This document shows positions 1 through 10,209 of a stretch of DNA of 64,000 nucleotides, one piece after another. The translations under genes were made by a program, and so were the position numbers. Position 1 is the first letter of the stretch. Each line of letters begins with the position of its first letter. Where the stretch lies: the NCBI RefSeq assembly GCF_033568475.1, contig NC_133123.1:18090622-18154621 (forward strand), given 5' to 3'. The stretch comes from Henckelia pumila (Eukaryota; Streptophyta; Magnoliopsida; Lamiales; Gesneriaceae). The notes below the pieces were generated by a model. It did not search any database and had not been told where the DNA came from. It saw nothing but the letters and a program-made list of their open reading frames with translations.

Positions 1-805
1 AAGTCCTTTGCACCAATATTTTATTTTCGCTCCAAAGAACTGAGTTTCATTGTCTGAAACCAAGGTTTGAGGAATGCCAAATCTGTATATTATATTCTTT
101 CATAAAAAAATTGATTACTTCTCTTTTAGATATTTTGGCCAATGGTTCAGTTTCGACCCATTTGGTGAAATAATCCACAGCAACTATCAGAAATTTTCTT
201 TGTCCGATAGCAGTAGAAAAAGGACATACCAAATCCATTCCCCATTGAGCAAAAGGTAAATGACTTTCCAGGGGATGTAAGATTGTAGGCGGCCGGTGAT
301 GGAAGTTAGCATGATCTTGACATGCGTGACAATGTTTCACTAACTCAATAGCGTCTTGCTTCATTGTTGACCAAAAGTACCTTTGGCATAATGCTTTCCC
401 CGCGAGAGCTCTGCCGGCTAAGTGATTTCCACATATTCCTTCATGAATTTCACGGAGCACATAGTTTCCTTTGGCTGGCGTTAGACACTTTAGGTAAGGT
501 GAAGAGAAACCTCTTTTATACAGTTCTCCGTCAATGATCGTGAACTGAGCAGCTCTCACTCTAAGTTTTCGAGCTTCAACTTGGTTAGCAGGTAGGTTAC
601 CCCCCATCAAATAGTCGATTATTTCATCTTTCCAACTAGGTTCTTCGCTGTCAGCACAAAAGATTGTAACATCACTTTCATCAGTTTCTTCCTTGCCATA
701 TGTTAGGAATGTAATTTTCCTATTATCAATGTTGGCCAAAGAGCTTGCTAACTTGGCCAGGCGGTCCACTAACTCATTTTCCATTCTAGGTATCTGCTTC
801 ACATC
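1..805 (-). pseudogene. Tat-element integrase, N-terminal and core part, frameshifted
   Basis: The frame from 805 down shows the C-terminal end of the second RNase H region (motif VKQIPRMENELVDRLAKLAS), then the zinc-binding HHCC region (GNHLAGR followed by KHCHACQDHA), then the start of the DDE core (FAQWGMDLVCPF; VAVDYFTKWVE). Near base 95 the frame is lost: the expected continuation with SDNETQFF, carrying the second catalytic Asp, lies in another frame down to base 1. This is integrase of the Tat gypsy element, which would insert the cDNA. It is separated from the upstream RNase H by a single in-frame TAA at 806-808. It is non-functional and truncated by the window edge. Confidence 0.8.
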
Positions 806-2473
806 TTAGCTGTCCAAACGTGAGAGAATCTCATTCACTTGAGTGAGGTACCCAAGCATTTTATCTTCCTTCGATTCATAATTTCCATTAACTTGACCGA
901 CGATAAGTTGGGAGTCGCTGTGTATCGTCAGTATTTTTGCTCCTACCGACAAGGCCAATATAATTCCCATGGTGAAAGCTTCATATTCTGCCTCATTATT
1001 CGTTGTAGGGAATAAAAATTTGATGGCATATTGAAATTTATATCCCTGTGGGCTCTCCACAACTATACATGCACTGCTTCCTATATAGGTTGATAACCCG
1101 TCGACATAAACCATCCAAGTCGGGGTGGAGCTTTCTTCTTGAGTTACTGTCATCTCTACTAGAAAATCAGCCAAAATTTGTGCTTTAATCGCTGGACGCG
1201 AGCGATATTCAATTCCATATTGTCTCAATTCGACAGCCCACTTAACCATTCTTCCTGATGCTTCAGGACTCGAGATAATTTTTTTGAGAGGATGATTGGT
1301 GAGTGCAATTATTGGATGAGACTGAAAGTAAGGACGTAGTTTTCTCGCTGCAGTTACCAAAGCCAGTGCCAATTTTTCGATCTTTGTATATATTAATTCT
1401 GCTCCATGTAAAGTTCGGCTGATATAGTACACTGGTTTGTGCTCACGTCCTACTTCAGAGATCAATACTGCACTTACCGCCTCCGCAGATATTGCTAGAT
1501 AAATCAGCAGGGTGTCACCTTTCTTTGGTTTTACTAATAACGGCGGAGAGGTCAGATTTCTTTTCCACTCGTCAAATGCTTGATGACACTCTTCTGTCCA
1601 TCGAAAACCTTTTTCACTTCTCAACAGTTTGAAGAATGGTAACCCCTTGTCTGCATATCTTGAAATAAATCGGTTGAGGGCGGCCAAATGCCCTGTTAAT
1701 TCCTGGATGCCTTTCACACTTTTCGGAGGATTCATGTTCAAAATTGCATTAATTTTTTCAGGGTTGACCTCTATTCCTCCTTCTGACACCATGTAACCAA
1801 GGAATTTGTCTCCTCGTACGCCAAAAGTGCATTTATCCAGTTTAAGCTTCATCCTGTATTTTCTGAGTATATTGAAGCATTCCCCAAGATCTTTCAAGTG
1901 ATTAGATGCTTGAGTACTTTTGACGAGCATGTCATCTATATAAACTTTCATGTTATGTCCGATCAAGTGTTCAAACATGGTATTTACCAGACGTTGATAG
2001 GTAGCTCCAGCATTCTTCACCCCAAACGGCATAAAATCATAGCAATAAATCCCCCTATCAGTGATGAAACTTGCTTTTTCCTGGTCTTCTGGTGATAGAA
2101 CGATCTGATTATATCCTTGATATGCGTCAAGAAAAGTGAGCATCTCACATCCTGCTGTCGAATCGACTAACAAGTCAATTCGTGGGAGTGGAAACGGATC
2201 TTTGGGACATGCTTTGTTGAGATCAGTGAAATCTATGCAGAAACGCCATTTTCCTCCGGGTTTTGGTACTAAGACAACATTTGCAAGCCAATCTGGGTAT
2301 GAAATTGGCCTGATGTATTTTGCCGCTAAGAGTTTTTCCACTTCAGTGACTATATGTCGATTTTTTTCTGGCCCAAATGCTCTTTTCTTTTGCTTCACCG
2401 GTCTCATTTTCGAATCAACACGGAGGTGATGGAGCGCATATTCATGAGATATTTCGGGTAGAGGCTCATCACC
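806..2473 (-). pseudogene. Tat-element reverse transcriptase, RNase H and archaeal-type RNase H
   Basis: The open stretch carries an RT domain (residues about 20-240 counted from the Met at 2407, with the polymerase signature YIDD at 156-159). A Ty3-type RNase H follows (about 295-420) in which the usual first Asp is not recognisable (LIYLAIS), so it looks catalytically weak. Then comes a second RNase H (about 428-533) with D436, E474 and D498 in the expected order (VYVDG; NNEAEYEAF; HSDSQL). The double RNase H identifies the Tat lineage. The frame begins just after a TAG at 2474-2476, where related elements usually have Trp after DVFA, so RT is cut off from the protease in this copy. Confidence 0.85.
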
Positions 2474-2925
2474 CTAAGCAAACACGTCCAAATTGTGACC
2501 GAGGAAATTTTTCAGCTTCTCTTCCAATTCAGGGGGTAATTCGGTCCCGATTTTCAGTGTCTTCTTGGGATCACTTGGAACGATTTCTATGTGCTTTAGA
2601 GTTTCGGTTGCTATTATTATTTCTTTGCTATCGGCTTCCTTATCCACCAAATGTATTCCGTTTTCACGTAAAATATTTCCAGGTTTCGGTGCTCTTTTCT
2701 CACTAGAAACTTGTCTTTTACGATTTCCTGATGAACCCCATAGTGCCACCGCATGACACTCTCTGGCTAGACTATGGTCACCAATGACTTCTCCTACTAT
2801 TCCTGGAGTCGGAAACTTTAGCTTCATATGATAGGTCGATCCGATGGCTTGGAAGATATTGAGACTTGGTCGTCCCAAGATCACATTGTATGCCGATAAA
2901 GACTTTAATACGAGAAATTTCACCA
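2474..2925 (-). pseudogene. Tat-element protease C-terminus and linker to RT
   Basis: This is the left half of the polyprotein segment interrupted by the Tekay insertion. It shows VILGRPSLN, the conserved region following the retropepsin fold, a spacer, and the start of the RT entry region ending DVFA and a stop. Joining base 2925 to 10210, which drops one copy of the 5-bp duplication, keeps the reading frame (RSTKM then VKFL). This confirms that the insertion split a continuous gag-pol frame. Confidence 0.8.
2921..2925. repeat. Target-site duplication CACCA, left copy
   Basis: CACCA stands immediately left of the left LTR and again at 10205-10209 immediately right of the right LTR. A perfect 5-bp duplication is the expected Ty3/gypsy integrase footprint. 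Confidence 0.93.
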
Positions 2926-3913
2926 TGTAGTGACCCTTACCCGGATCACCTACTAAATAGAACTTATGCATGTAATTAACTTAATTAAACAGATATCAGA
3001 ATAAAACTGCGGAAACCATAAACAATATACAATCCCAAGTAAAGGAATCTGTAATTTATCCAATAATATACAACCAAATCGAATAGCTGTATAAACCCAA
3101 AACAACAGTAATAAAACCTAAGCGAAGCTCCAGCTGGCCAACCACTGACTAGCCCCTCCTGGATCCACCCTCCTCGTCCAATCGCAAACCTGCCCCATGG
3201 AATAGGGTATCCAGAAAATACAGAGTACGAGACGTGAGCATAAAATGCTCAGTGTGAGAGTATGAGTATCCATGCATGCAAAATGAACTCCCTATAGACT
3301 CGAGGTCAAGGATCAGATAACAGAGACAGACCGGGCCCTGGTATGTAGCACGCTGTGCCGTCGCTTCAGGAGGTGGATCCCATACCGAGATAACCGTGGA
3401 TACGCCGGACTCAAATCGATGGAAGTCCATCCACTAACAGGATAGGGTACAACCCTAATAACAGACATCTCGAAAGAAATACAGCAAGACGCAAATGAAT
3501 GCAGCATAATATCATGGCATATAAATCATGCAGTCACATAATACATGCATACTCAGTCAGGATATCTCGAACAGTACTTTCGTACCTCAAAACAGAGCAA
3601 GCTCTACCAACTCTAGGTCCACGCCTATAGTCTGCTCTACACTGCCAAATGATACTACTATCATTAAAATGCTCTAAAAGCCTTAACTAAGCTATTGCAT
3701 ACTCCTAAATATTTATAGGAAGCAAAAGTTATACCTTCGTCCGTCGTTAGCCCTTTGATGTCGATGCCTCCAGAACTTGGGCACAACTCCGCTACGACTA
3801 CCGAACGTCTCGCCGACCTCCGGACCAAGCCTAAGAAGACTAGAACAGCTCCAAAAGGACTAGAATGGAAAGGAGAACTCGGAATTGGCAAATGAAAGTG
3901 AAGCCTCGGCCTT

Positions 3914-3923
3914 CTATTTATAG
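3914..3923 (-). promoter_or_regulatory. TATA box of the Tekay-type LTR
   Basis: The minus strand reads CTATAAATAG, an excellent plant TATA box. The same ten bases occur at 9861-9870 in the other LTR and at 24717-24726 in the related solo LTR. Transcription would run leftwards into the R/U5 part. Confidence 0.7.
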
Positions 3924-3926
3924 ACA

Positions 3927-4215
3927 ACGATCGGAACTTCCGATCCTTGATCGAAACGTCCGAACCTCGATCGGAACGTCCGATCCTGCCATCGGAGCTT
4001 CCGAAGATCCTGATCTGCCACGTGTCAAAATATCACTTGATGACTCCGGATAGGGGTGATCGGAGCTTCCGGTCCTGATCGGAGCTTCCGATCTTGCCAC
4101 ACGTCATGCCTGACGTAATATCGATCGGAGCTTCCGATCCTGTTCGGAGCTTCTGATCCTGTTCGGAGCTTCCGATCCTGATCGGAGCTTCCGAACTCAC
4201 CTTCGGAGCTTCTGA
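3927..4215 (-). repeat. Tandem palindromic 19-21-bp repeat array in U3
   Basis: Eleven copies of a unit built around TCGGAGCTTCCGA start at about 3931, 3951, 3971, 3992, 4060, 4079, 4125, 4144, 4163, 4182 and 4203. Each is a near-perfect short inverted repeat (arms TCGGA/TCCGA) with variants in the core. The array lies directly upstream of the TATA box for minus-strand transcription. A CACGTG G-box (4019-4024) and an inverted pair of TGACG motifs (4101-4116) lie between units. The arrangement resembles an enhancer with repeated factor-binding sites; that function is inference. Confidence 0.8.
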
Positions 4216-4276
4216 ACTCTACCCAAGTAATTATGATTAATTCCTTAATTACTGATTTTGGTTACGGGCTACTACA

Positions 4277-4290
4277 TTCTCCCCCACTTA
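4277..4290 (-). other. Polypurine tract of the Tekay-type element
   Basis: The minus strand reads AAGTGGGGGAGAA directly before the 3' LTR, a typical polypurine primer for plus-strand DNA synthesis. Confidence 0.8.
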
Positions 4291-4411
4291 AGATATTTCG
4301 TCCTCAAAATCAGATCTTAAGTATCGAATGCAAATACAGAAATCAGAAACATTCTTTATTCAAATCAAACGTTTACAGAGTTTGCAACTGAATACAACTT
4401 AAAGAATGAAA

Positions 4412-5810
4412 TCAAAACAACTCAGGATGGTCTTTACACATCCTGTCCTCGAGCTCCCAAGTAGCTTCCTCAGTGCCTCGGCGCTGCCACTGAACTAAAA
4501 CCAAAGGAATGACTTTGTTCCGTAAAACCTTATCCTTATAATCCAGGATACGAAGAGGTTTCTCAACATAAGTCAAATCCTTGTCTACCTGAACCTCAGA
4601 CCGCTGCAGAATATGAGATTCATCCGCCACATACCGTCGCAACAGAGATACGTGGAACACGTCGTGAATACTGTATAGATGCGGTGGCAAAGCTAGTCGA
4701 TAAGCCAAATCGCCAATGTTCTCCAAGATCTCAAACAGACCGATAAATCTGGAAGACAACTTGCCCTTAAGGCCAAATCTGAGAATCTTGCGGAAAGGTG
4801 ACACTCTCAGAAACACTTTCTCCCCGACCTCGAACTGCAAAGGCCTACTCTTGATATTAGCATAGCTGGCCTGACGATCCTGTGCAGTCTTAATCCGTTT
4901 CTTGATTTGATCAACAATGTCTATCGCCTGCTGGATAAACTCCGGTCCCTCAGCCTGTCTCTCCCCCACTTCTTCCCAGAAGAGTGGAGTACGACAACGT
5001 CGCCCGTACAACGCCTCAAAAGGTGCCATCCCAATACTAGTATGATAGCTGTTGTTGTAAGCGAACTCGATCAACGGCAAATGATCCTGCCAGGCTGAAC
5101 CAAAATCCATGACGCACGCTCTAAGCATATCCTCTAAAGTACGGATAGTGCGCTCTGACTGACCATCAGTCTCCGGATGATAGGATGTACTCAAACTGAG
5201 AGTAGTACCCATCGCACGCTGAACACTCCCCCAGAATCTAAAAGTAAACCTGGGGTCCCGATCGCTGACAATGCTCACAGGCACTCCATGAAGTCGGACG
5301 ATCTCCTGAATGTACATCCGTGCCATGCGATCCACAGAGTACTCTCGGCTATAGGCAATGAAATGCGCTGACTTGGTGAGTCGGTCCACCACAACCCAGA
5401 TAGCATCACAGTTCTTCAGGGATACCGGCAAATGGGTCACAAAGTCCATAGTGATAAACTCCCATTTCCATTCAGGAATAGGCAGACTGTGAAGCAATCC
5501 TCCAGGTCGTCGGTGCTCTGCCTTGACCTGTTGACACACCAAACACCTCAAAACAAACTGATAAACATTGCGTTTCATTCCCTTCCACCAGAAACGAGTA
5601 CGTAGATCCTTGTACATCTTGTTGCTCCCAAAATGAATACTCAACTTAGTGCGATGCGCCTGAGGCAAAATCTTCTCTCGCAACTCTTCATCCTGCGGAA
5701 TCACAAGCCTACCAGACAAACACAGAAAGCCATCTGACTGATAATGAAATCCAGACGAGCTACCCTCGTTAGCTAGACGAGGTAGACATCTGAGCATCTC
5801 GGATCCGCGA
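4412..5810 (-). pseudogene. Tekay-type integrase with chromodomain (frameshifted from RT)
   Basis: The open frame (499 codons counted from 5911) contains, after about 40 out-of-frame residues, a complete Ty3 integrase. It has the HHCC zinc finger (H86, H93, C123, C126), catalytic D156, D217 and E253 with the canonical 35-residue spacing between the last two, the C-terminal GPY/F-type region (FIGLFEILENIGDLAYRLAL), and a C-terminal chromodomain (about 445-499, ending VQWQRRGTEEATWELE). Chromodomains bias insertion towards particular chromatin. A frameshift near 5770-5810 separates it from the RT/RNase H frame, so the polyprotein is broken although all integrase residues look intact. Confidence 0.9.
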
Positions 5811-7280
5811 ATACAAGGCTGGCTCAGATAATATCGCAAACATCTGGATACTTTGCATACCTTTCTTATGCTTGAAGGTATAACCTGAGGTAAAACAGTC
5901 ACTGATCGCACTAGACATCGAACAAGTCTGAAGTGCGGATAGTCGCACCTTGCGACTCAAAGCATCAGCGGTGAGATTAGCAGCTCTCGGATGGTACTTA
6001 ATCTCGAAATCATAGTACTTAAGCAAGTCCATCCAACGTCTCTGCCTCATGTTAAACTCCGCCTGAGTGAACAAATACTTGAGACTTTTATGGTCGGTGA
6101 AGATCTCAAATTTCTCGCCATACAGATAATGACGCCAGATCTTCAAAGCGAACACAATGGCTGTCAATTCCAAATCATGGACTGGGTAGTTGTCCTCGTG
6201 AAGCTTCAGCTGTCTAGAAGCGTATGCGATCACATGCCCATTCTGAGTCAGGACACAACCTAACCCCTGAAGAGAAGCATCCATGTAAACTACATACCCT
6301 CCAGATCCTGACGGTAATGCCAACACCGGCGCAGAAGTCAACCGCCGTCGAAGCTCACGGAAATTCTCCTCACACTCGGAGGACCACTCAAAATCCACAC
6401 CCTTGCAGGTAAGCTGCGTCAACGGTCGAGCTAACTGAGAGAAGTTCAGAATGAAGCGACGATAATACCCTGCTAGACCCAGAAAACTACGGATCTCAGC
6501 AACTGTCGTCGGACGCGACCAATTAAGTACCGCTTCAATCTTGCTTGGATCAACAGAAATCCCCTCCCTGGATATGATATGGCCAAGAAAGACCACTCTA
6601 TCCATCCAGAACTCACACTTGCTCAGCTTGGCGTACAACTGCTCATCTCGAAGAGTCTGTAGTACCAACCGCAAGTGAGAAACATGCTCTTCCGTATTAC
6701 GTGAATACACCAAGATGTCATCAATGAAAACCACAACAAACTTGTCCAAATACTCCCTGAAGACACGGTTCATCAGATCCATGAATATAGCCGGCGCATT
6801 AGTCAAACCAAATGGCATCACTAGGAACTCGTAATGCCCATAGCGAGTACGGAATGCAGTCTTGGCTACGTCCTGATCACGGACTCTCAACTGATGATAC
6901 CCAGATCTAAAGTCAATCTTGGAGTAAACTGACGTGCCCTGCAGCTGATCAAACAAGTCATCAATATGAGGCAACGGATACTTGTTCTTCACAGTGACTC
7001 GGTTCAGCTGCCGATAGTCAATGCACAGCCGCATCGACCCATCCTTCTTCTTCACGAAGAGAACAGGAGCTCCCCAAGGAGACACACTAGGACAAATGTA
7101 CCCCTTGTCCAAAAGATTCTGTAGCTGATTCTTCAACTCACGCATCTCTGACGGAGCCAGACGATACGGTGCTCTAGAAATAGGCGAAGTACCCGGCATC
7201 AACTCTATGCCAAACTCGACTTCCCTAGCAGGAGGAAAACCCGGAATCTCATCAGGAAACACATCTGGAAATTCATCCAC
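5769..7280 (-). pseudogene. Tekay-type reverse transcriptase and RNase H
   Basis: The frame has an RT (about residues 20-250 from the Met at 7280) with the box FIDD at 185-188, followed by a Ty3-type RNase H from about residue 325 ([17 protein letters not shown]) to the NLTADALSR motif. It is in the same frame as the gag-protease ORF and is separated from it by one TAG (7293-7295), so the Met used here is not the biological start. The last dozen codons run out of frame with respect to integrase. Confidence 0.92.
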
Positions 7281-7292
7281 AACAGGAATGCT

Positions 7293-8807
7293 CTATATCC
7301 CAATACTCTCAGCGGACAAATCAACTGCATAGATAAGGTAGCCTTCCCAGCCAGACTCTAGAGATCGATAGGCTCTCAAAGCTGATACCAAAGGCATCGG
7401 GGGTCGCGCTCCCTTACCATAGAAAAACCAGCTCTCACTCCCCTCTGGATGAAAGCGTACTAATCTCTGATAGCAGTCCACTGAAGCTCGATAGGTAGTC
7501 AACATATCTATTCCCAGAATGCAATCAAAGTCGTCCATCGCCAGGACCATGAGATTCGCTAACAGAATGTTTCCTTCGAACTCTAAAGGGCAACCCATCA
7601 CTAGACGCTTAGCCAAAGCAGATTGGCCCGTCGGAGTAGAAATAGACATCACTACGTCTAGTGCAATGCATGGTAACTTATGCCTCTTAACAAAACGTGC
7701 AGAAATAAAGGAATGAGATGCACCAGTGTCAATAAGTACAAGAGCAGGTGTACCATAAAGCAGAAATGTACCTGCGATGACTTTCTCATTCTCCTCCACA
7801 GCCTGATCATGTCTCAGGGCAAACACCTGGCCAGAAGCTCGTGGCCTCAAATGAGAACTCCCAGCAGACTGTCCCTGCGACCTCTGCTGTACGGTGGCCT
7901 GAGAACCCGATCCTGAACCAGAACCAGAACCGCCTCCCCCAAACAGTGGACAATCCCTCCGGATATGACCAGTCTCTCCACAACGGAAACAAGCTCCAGA
8001 AGCTCTACGGCACTTGTCGGATGGATGGTTCTTCCCACAGTGATCACACTTGTCCTTCTTACCGTAACGAACAACACCTCCAGAACCAGAGGAAGAAGAA
8101 GATCCAGACTTCTTGAAAGTTTGGGCACGGGGACCCAAAGAACTAGCAGGCCTCGACTGAGGGAAAGACCTGTTCCGCCGAATGTTGTCCTCCGCCTGGT
8201 GACAACGGCTCACCAAACCCTCGTAGGACATGTCGTCGCCAACTGCCACACGGTCATGGATCTCAGGGTTAAGGCCCTGAAGAAACAGATTATACTTCAT
8301 CTCTGAGCTATCAGCAATCTCGGGGCAATAAAATAGCAGATCAAAGAACCTCTGCTGATACTCATCGATAGACATGGCTCCCTGTCGCAGACTCAGTAGC
8401 TCGCCTGCCTTCGACTGACGGAGTGCAGGAGGAAAATACCGCTTTTGGAAAGCTGTGCGGAACTCGACCCAGGTGGCCACTCCTCTCGCCGGAACAAAAG
8501 GTGCAGAAGTAAACCTCCACCACCTGCGCGCACGCCCATCCAGAAGATAGCCAAGGGTCTCCACCTTCTGCTCCTCGGTGCATTGGAAAGTCTGAAAAGT
8601 CGTCTCCATGCGATCTAACCAGTTCTCCGCATCCTCCGGAGACTCACCTCCAACTAAGGGCTTAGGACCCATAGCTAAGAATCGACGCACAGTGAAACGT
8701 TCGTCGTCATGATGACGATGACGCCGTTCTCGACGAGGCTCCCGGTCGGCATCACCCCAACGCCCACCAACACTGCCATGAGAACTTCGGTCGTCATGAT
8801 TTGCCAT
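7293..8807 (-). CDS. Tekay-type Gag and protease (gag-pol N-terminal part)
   Basis: 504 codons. The Met at 8807 lies shortly downstream of the PBS and 5' LTR, the expected gag start. Visible parts are a basic N-terminus, a capsid-like retrotransposon Gag domain (about residues 90-205), a Ser/Gly-rich linker, the nucleocapsid zinc knuckle C273-x2-C276-x4-H281-x4-C286, and a pepsin-like protease with D360-T361-G362 (LIDTGASHSFIS) and the later GIDML region. The frame ends at TAG 7293-7295; the downstream codons continue in frame into RT, so the stop looks like a point mutation. Readthrough cannot be excluded. Gag packages the RNA and protease cleaves the polyprotein. Confidence 0.92.
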   Translation of the reverse strand: MANHDDRSSHGSVGGRWGDADREPRRERRHRHHDDERFTVRRFLAMGPKPLVGGESPEDAENWLDRMETTFQTFQCTEEQKVETLGYLLDGRARRWWRFTSAPFVPARGVATWVEFRTAFQKRYFPPALRQSKAGELLSLRQGAMSIDEYQQRFFDLLFYCPEIADSSEMKYNLFLQGLNPEIHDRVAVGDDMSYEGLVSRCHQAEDNIRRNRSFPQSRPASSLGPRAQTFKKSGSSSSSGSGGVVRYGKKDKCDHCGKNHPSDKCRRASGACFRCGETGHIRRDCPLFGGGGSGSGSGSGSQATVQQRSQGQSAGSSHLRPRASGQVFALRHDQAVEENEKVIAGTFLLYGTPALVLIDTGASHSFISARFVKRHKLPCIALDVVMSISTPTGQSALAKRLVMGCPLEFEGNILLANLMVLAMDDFDCILGIDMLTTYRASVDCYQRLVRFHPEGSESWFFYGKGARPPMPLVSALRAYRSLESGWEGYLIYAVDLSAESIGI

Positions 8808-8856
8808 CTACAAAAATACCTCATGATGAGACTAAATCCCAAGAATTCTTTTGCAT

Positions 8857-8868
8857 GCTCTGATACCA
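8857..8868 (-). other. Primer-binding site (initiator tRNA-Met)
   Basis: The minus strand reads TGGTATCAGAGC, the standard plant LTR-retrotransposon PBS complementary to the 3' end of tRNA-iMet, four bases inside the 5' LTR. Confidence 0.92.
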
Positions 8869-8872
8869 TAAA

Positions 8873-10204
8873 TGTAGTGACCCTTACCCGGATCACCTAC
8901 TAAACAGAACTTATGCATGCAATTAACTTAATTAAACAGATATCAGAATAAAACTGCGGAAACCATAAACAATATACAATCCCAAGTAAAGGAATCTGTA
9001 ATTTATCCAATAATATACAACCAAATCGAATAGCTGTATAAACCCAAAACAACAGTAATAAAACCTAAGCGAAGCTCCAGCTGGCCAACCACTGACTAGC
9101 CCCTCCTGGATCCACCCTCCTCGTCCAATCGCAAACCTGCCCCATGGAATAGGGTATCCAGAAAATACAGAGTACGAGACGTGAGCATAAAACGCTCAGT
9201 GCGAGAGTATGAGTATACATGCATGCAAAGTGAACTCCCTATAGACTCGAGGTCAAGGATCAGATAACAGAGACAGACCGGGCCCTGGTATGTAGCACGC
9301 TGTGCCGTCGCTTCAGGAGGTGGCTCCCATACCGAGATAACCGTGGATACGCCGGACCCAAATCGATGGAAGTTCATCCACTAACAGGATAGGGTACAAC
9401 CCTACTAACAGACATCTCGAAAGAAATACAGCAAGACGCAAATGAATGCAGCATAATATCATGGCATATAAATCATGCAGTCACATAATACATGCATACT
9501 CAGTCAGGATATCTCGAACAGTACTTTCGTACCTCAAAACAGAGCAAGCTCTACCAACTCTAGGTCCACGTCTATAGTCTGCTCTACACTGCCAAATGAT
9601 ACTACTATCATTAAAATGCTCTAAAAGCCTTAACTAAGCTATTGCATACTCCTAAATATTTATAGGAATCAAAAGCTATACCTTCGTCCGTCGTTAGCCC
9701 TTTGATGTCGATGCCTCAAGAACTTGGGCACAACTCCGCTACGACTACCGAACGTCTCGCCGACCTCCGGACCAAGCCTAAGAAGACTAGAACAGCTCCA
9801 AAAGGACTAGAATGGAAAGGAGAACTCGAAATTGGCAAATGAAAGTGAAGCCTCGGCATTCTATTTATAGACAACGATCGGAACTTCCGATCCTTGATCG
9901 GAACGTCCGAACCTCGATCGGAACGTCCGATCCTGCCATCGGAGCTTCCGAAGATCCTGATCTGCCACGTGTCAAAATATCACTTGATGACTCCGGATAG
10001 GGGTGATCGGAGCTTCCGGTCCTGATCGGAGCTTCCGATCTTGCCACACGTCATGCCTGACGTAATATCGATCGGAGCTTCCGATCCTGTTCGGAGCTTT
10101 CGATCCCGATCGGAGCTTCCGAACTCACCTTCGGAGCTTCCGAACTCTACCCAAGTAATTATGATTAATTCCTTAATTACTGATTTTGGTTACGGGCTAC
10201 TACA
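8873..10204 (-). repeat. 5' LTR of the Tekay-type element (1,332 bp)
   Basis: TGTAGTGACC to GCTACTACA, a near-identical copy of 2926-4276. It lacks one 19-bp unit of the U3 repeat array (ten instead of eleven). TATA box at 9861-9870 and G-box at 9966-9971 (minus-strand promoter). This LTR would drive the element. Confidence 0.95.
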
Positions 10205-10209
10205 CACCA
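10205..10209. repeat. Target-site duplication CACCA, right copy
   Basis: Identical to 2921-2925 and immediately outside the right LTR. Confidence 0.93.

Larger units (their letters stand above)
2926..4276 (-). repeat. 3' LTR of the Tekay-type element (1,351 bp)
   Basis: The LTR begins TGTAGTGACC and ends GGGCTACTACA on the plus strand and is matched almost base for base by 8873-10204. Being left of a minus-strand coding region it is the 3' LTR. Its U3 carries a palindromic repeat array at 3927-4215 and a TATA box at 3914-3923. It has one more 19-bp repeat unit than the other LTR. Confidence 0.95.
2926..10204 (-). mobile_element. Ty3/gypsy Tekay/Del-type chromovirus, nearly complete, nested in the Tat element
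   Basis: A full-length element of 7,279 bp has LTRs at 2926-4276 and 8873-10204, a PBS complementary to initiator tRNA-Met at 8857-8868, a gag-pol frame with the domain order gag, protease, RT, RNase H, integrase, chromodomain, a purine tract at 4277-4290 and a CACCA duplication. The chromodomain behind integrase places it among the chromoviruses; sequence feel and long LTRs suggest Tekay/Del. The coding region has only two lesions: an in-frame TAG at 7293-7295 and a frameshift near 5770-5810. By eye the LTRs differ at about 20 positions plus a 19-bp indel in about 1.33 kb, so insertion is fairly recent. The lesions suggest this copy is not autonomous. Confidence 0.95.

Noticed and set aside
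3664..4100. Open frames of 60-90 codons inside the Tekay LTRs (also 9096-10232)
   Set aside because: They lie in U3/R with repeated palindromes, have no domain, and differ between the two LTR copies only as the DNA does.
7807..8583. Alternative-frame ORFs on both strands across Tekay gag
   Set aside because: Shadows of the gag frame, whose zinc knuckle and protease motifs are unmistakable.
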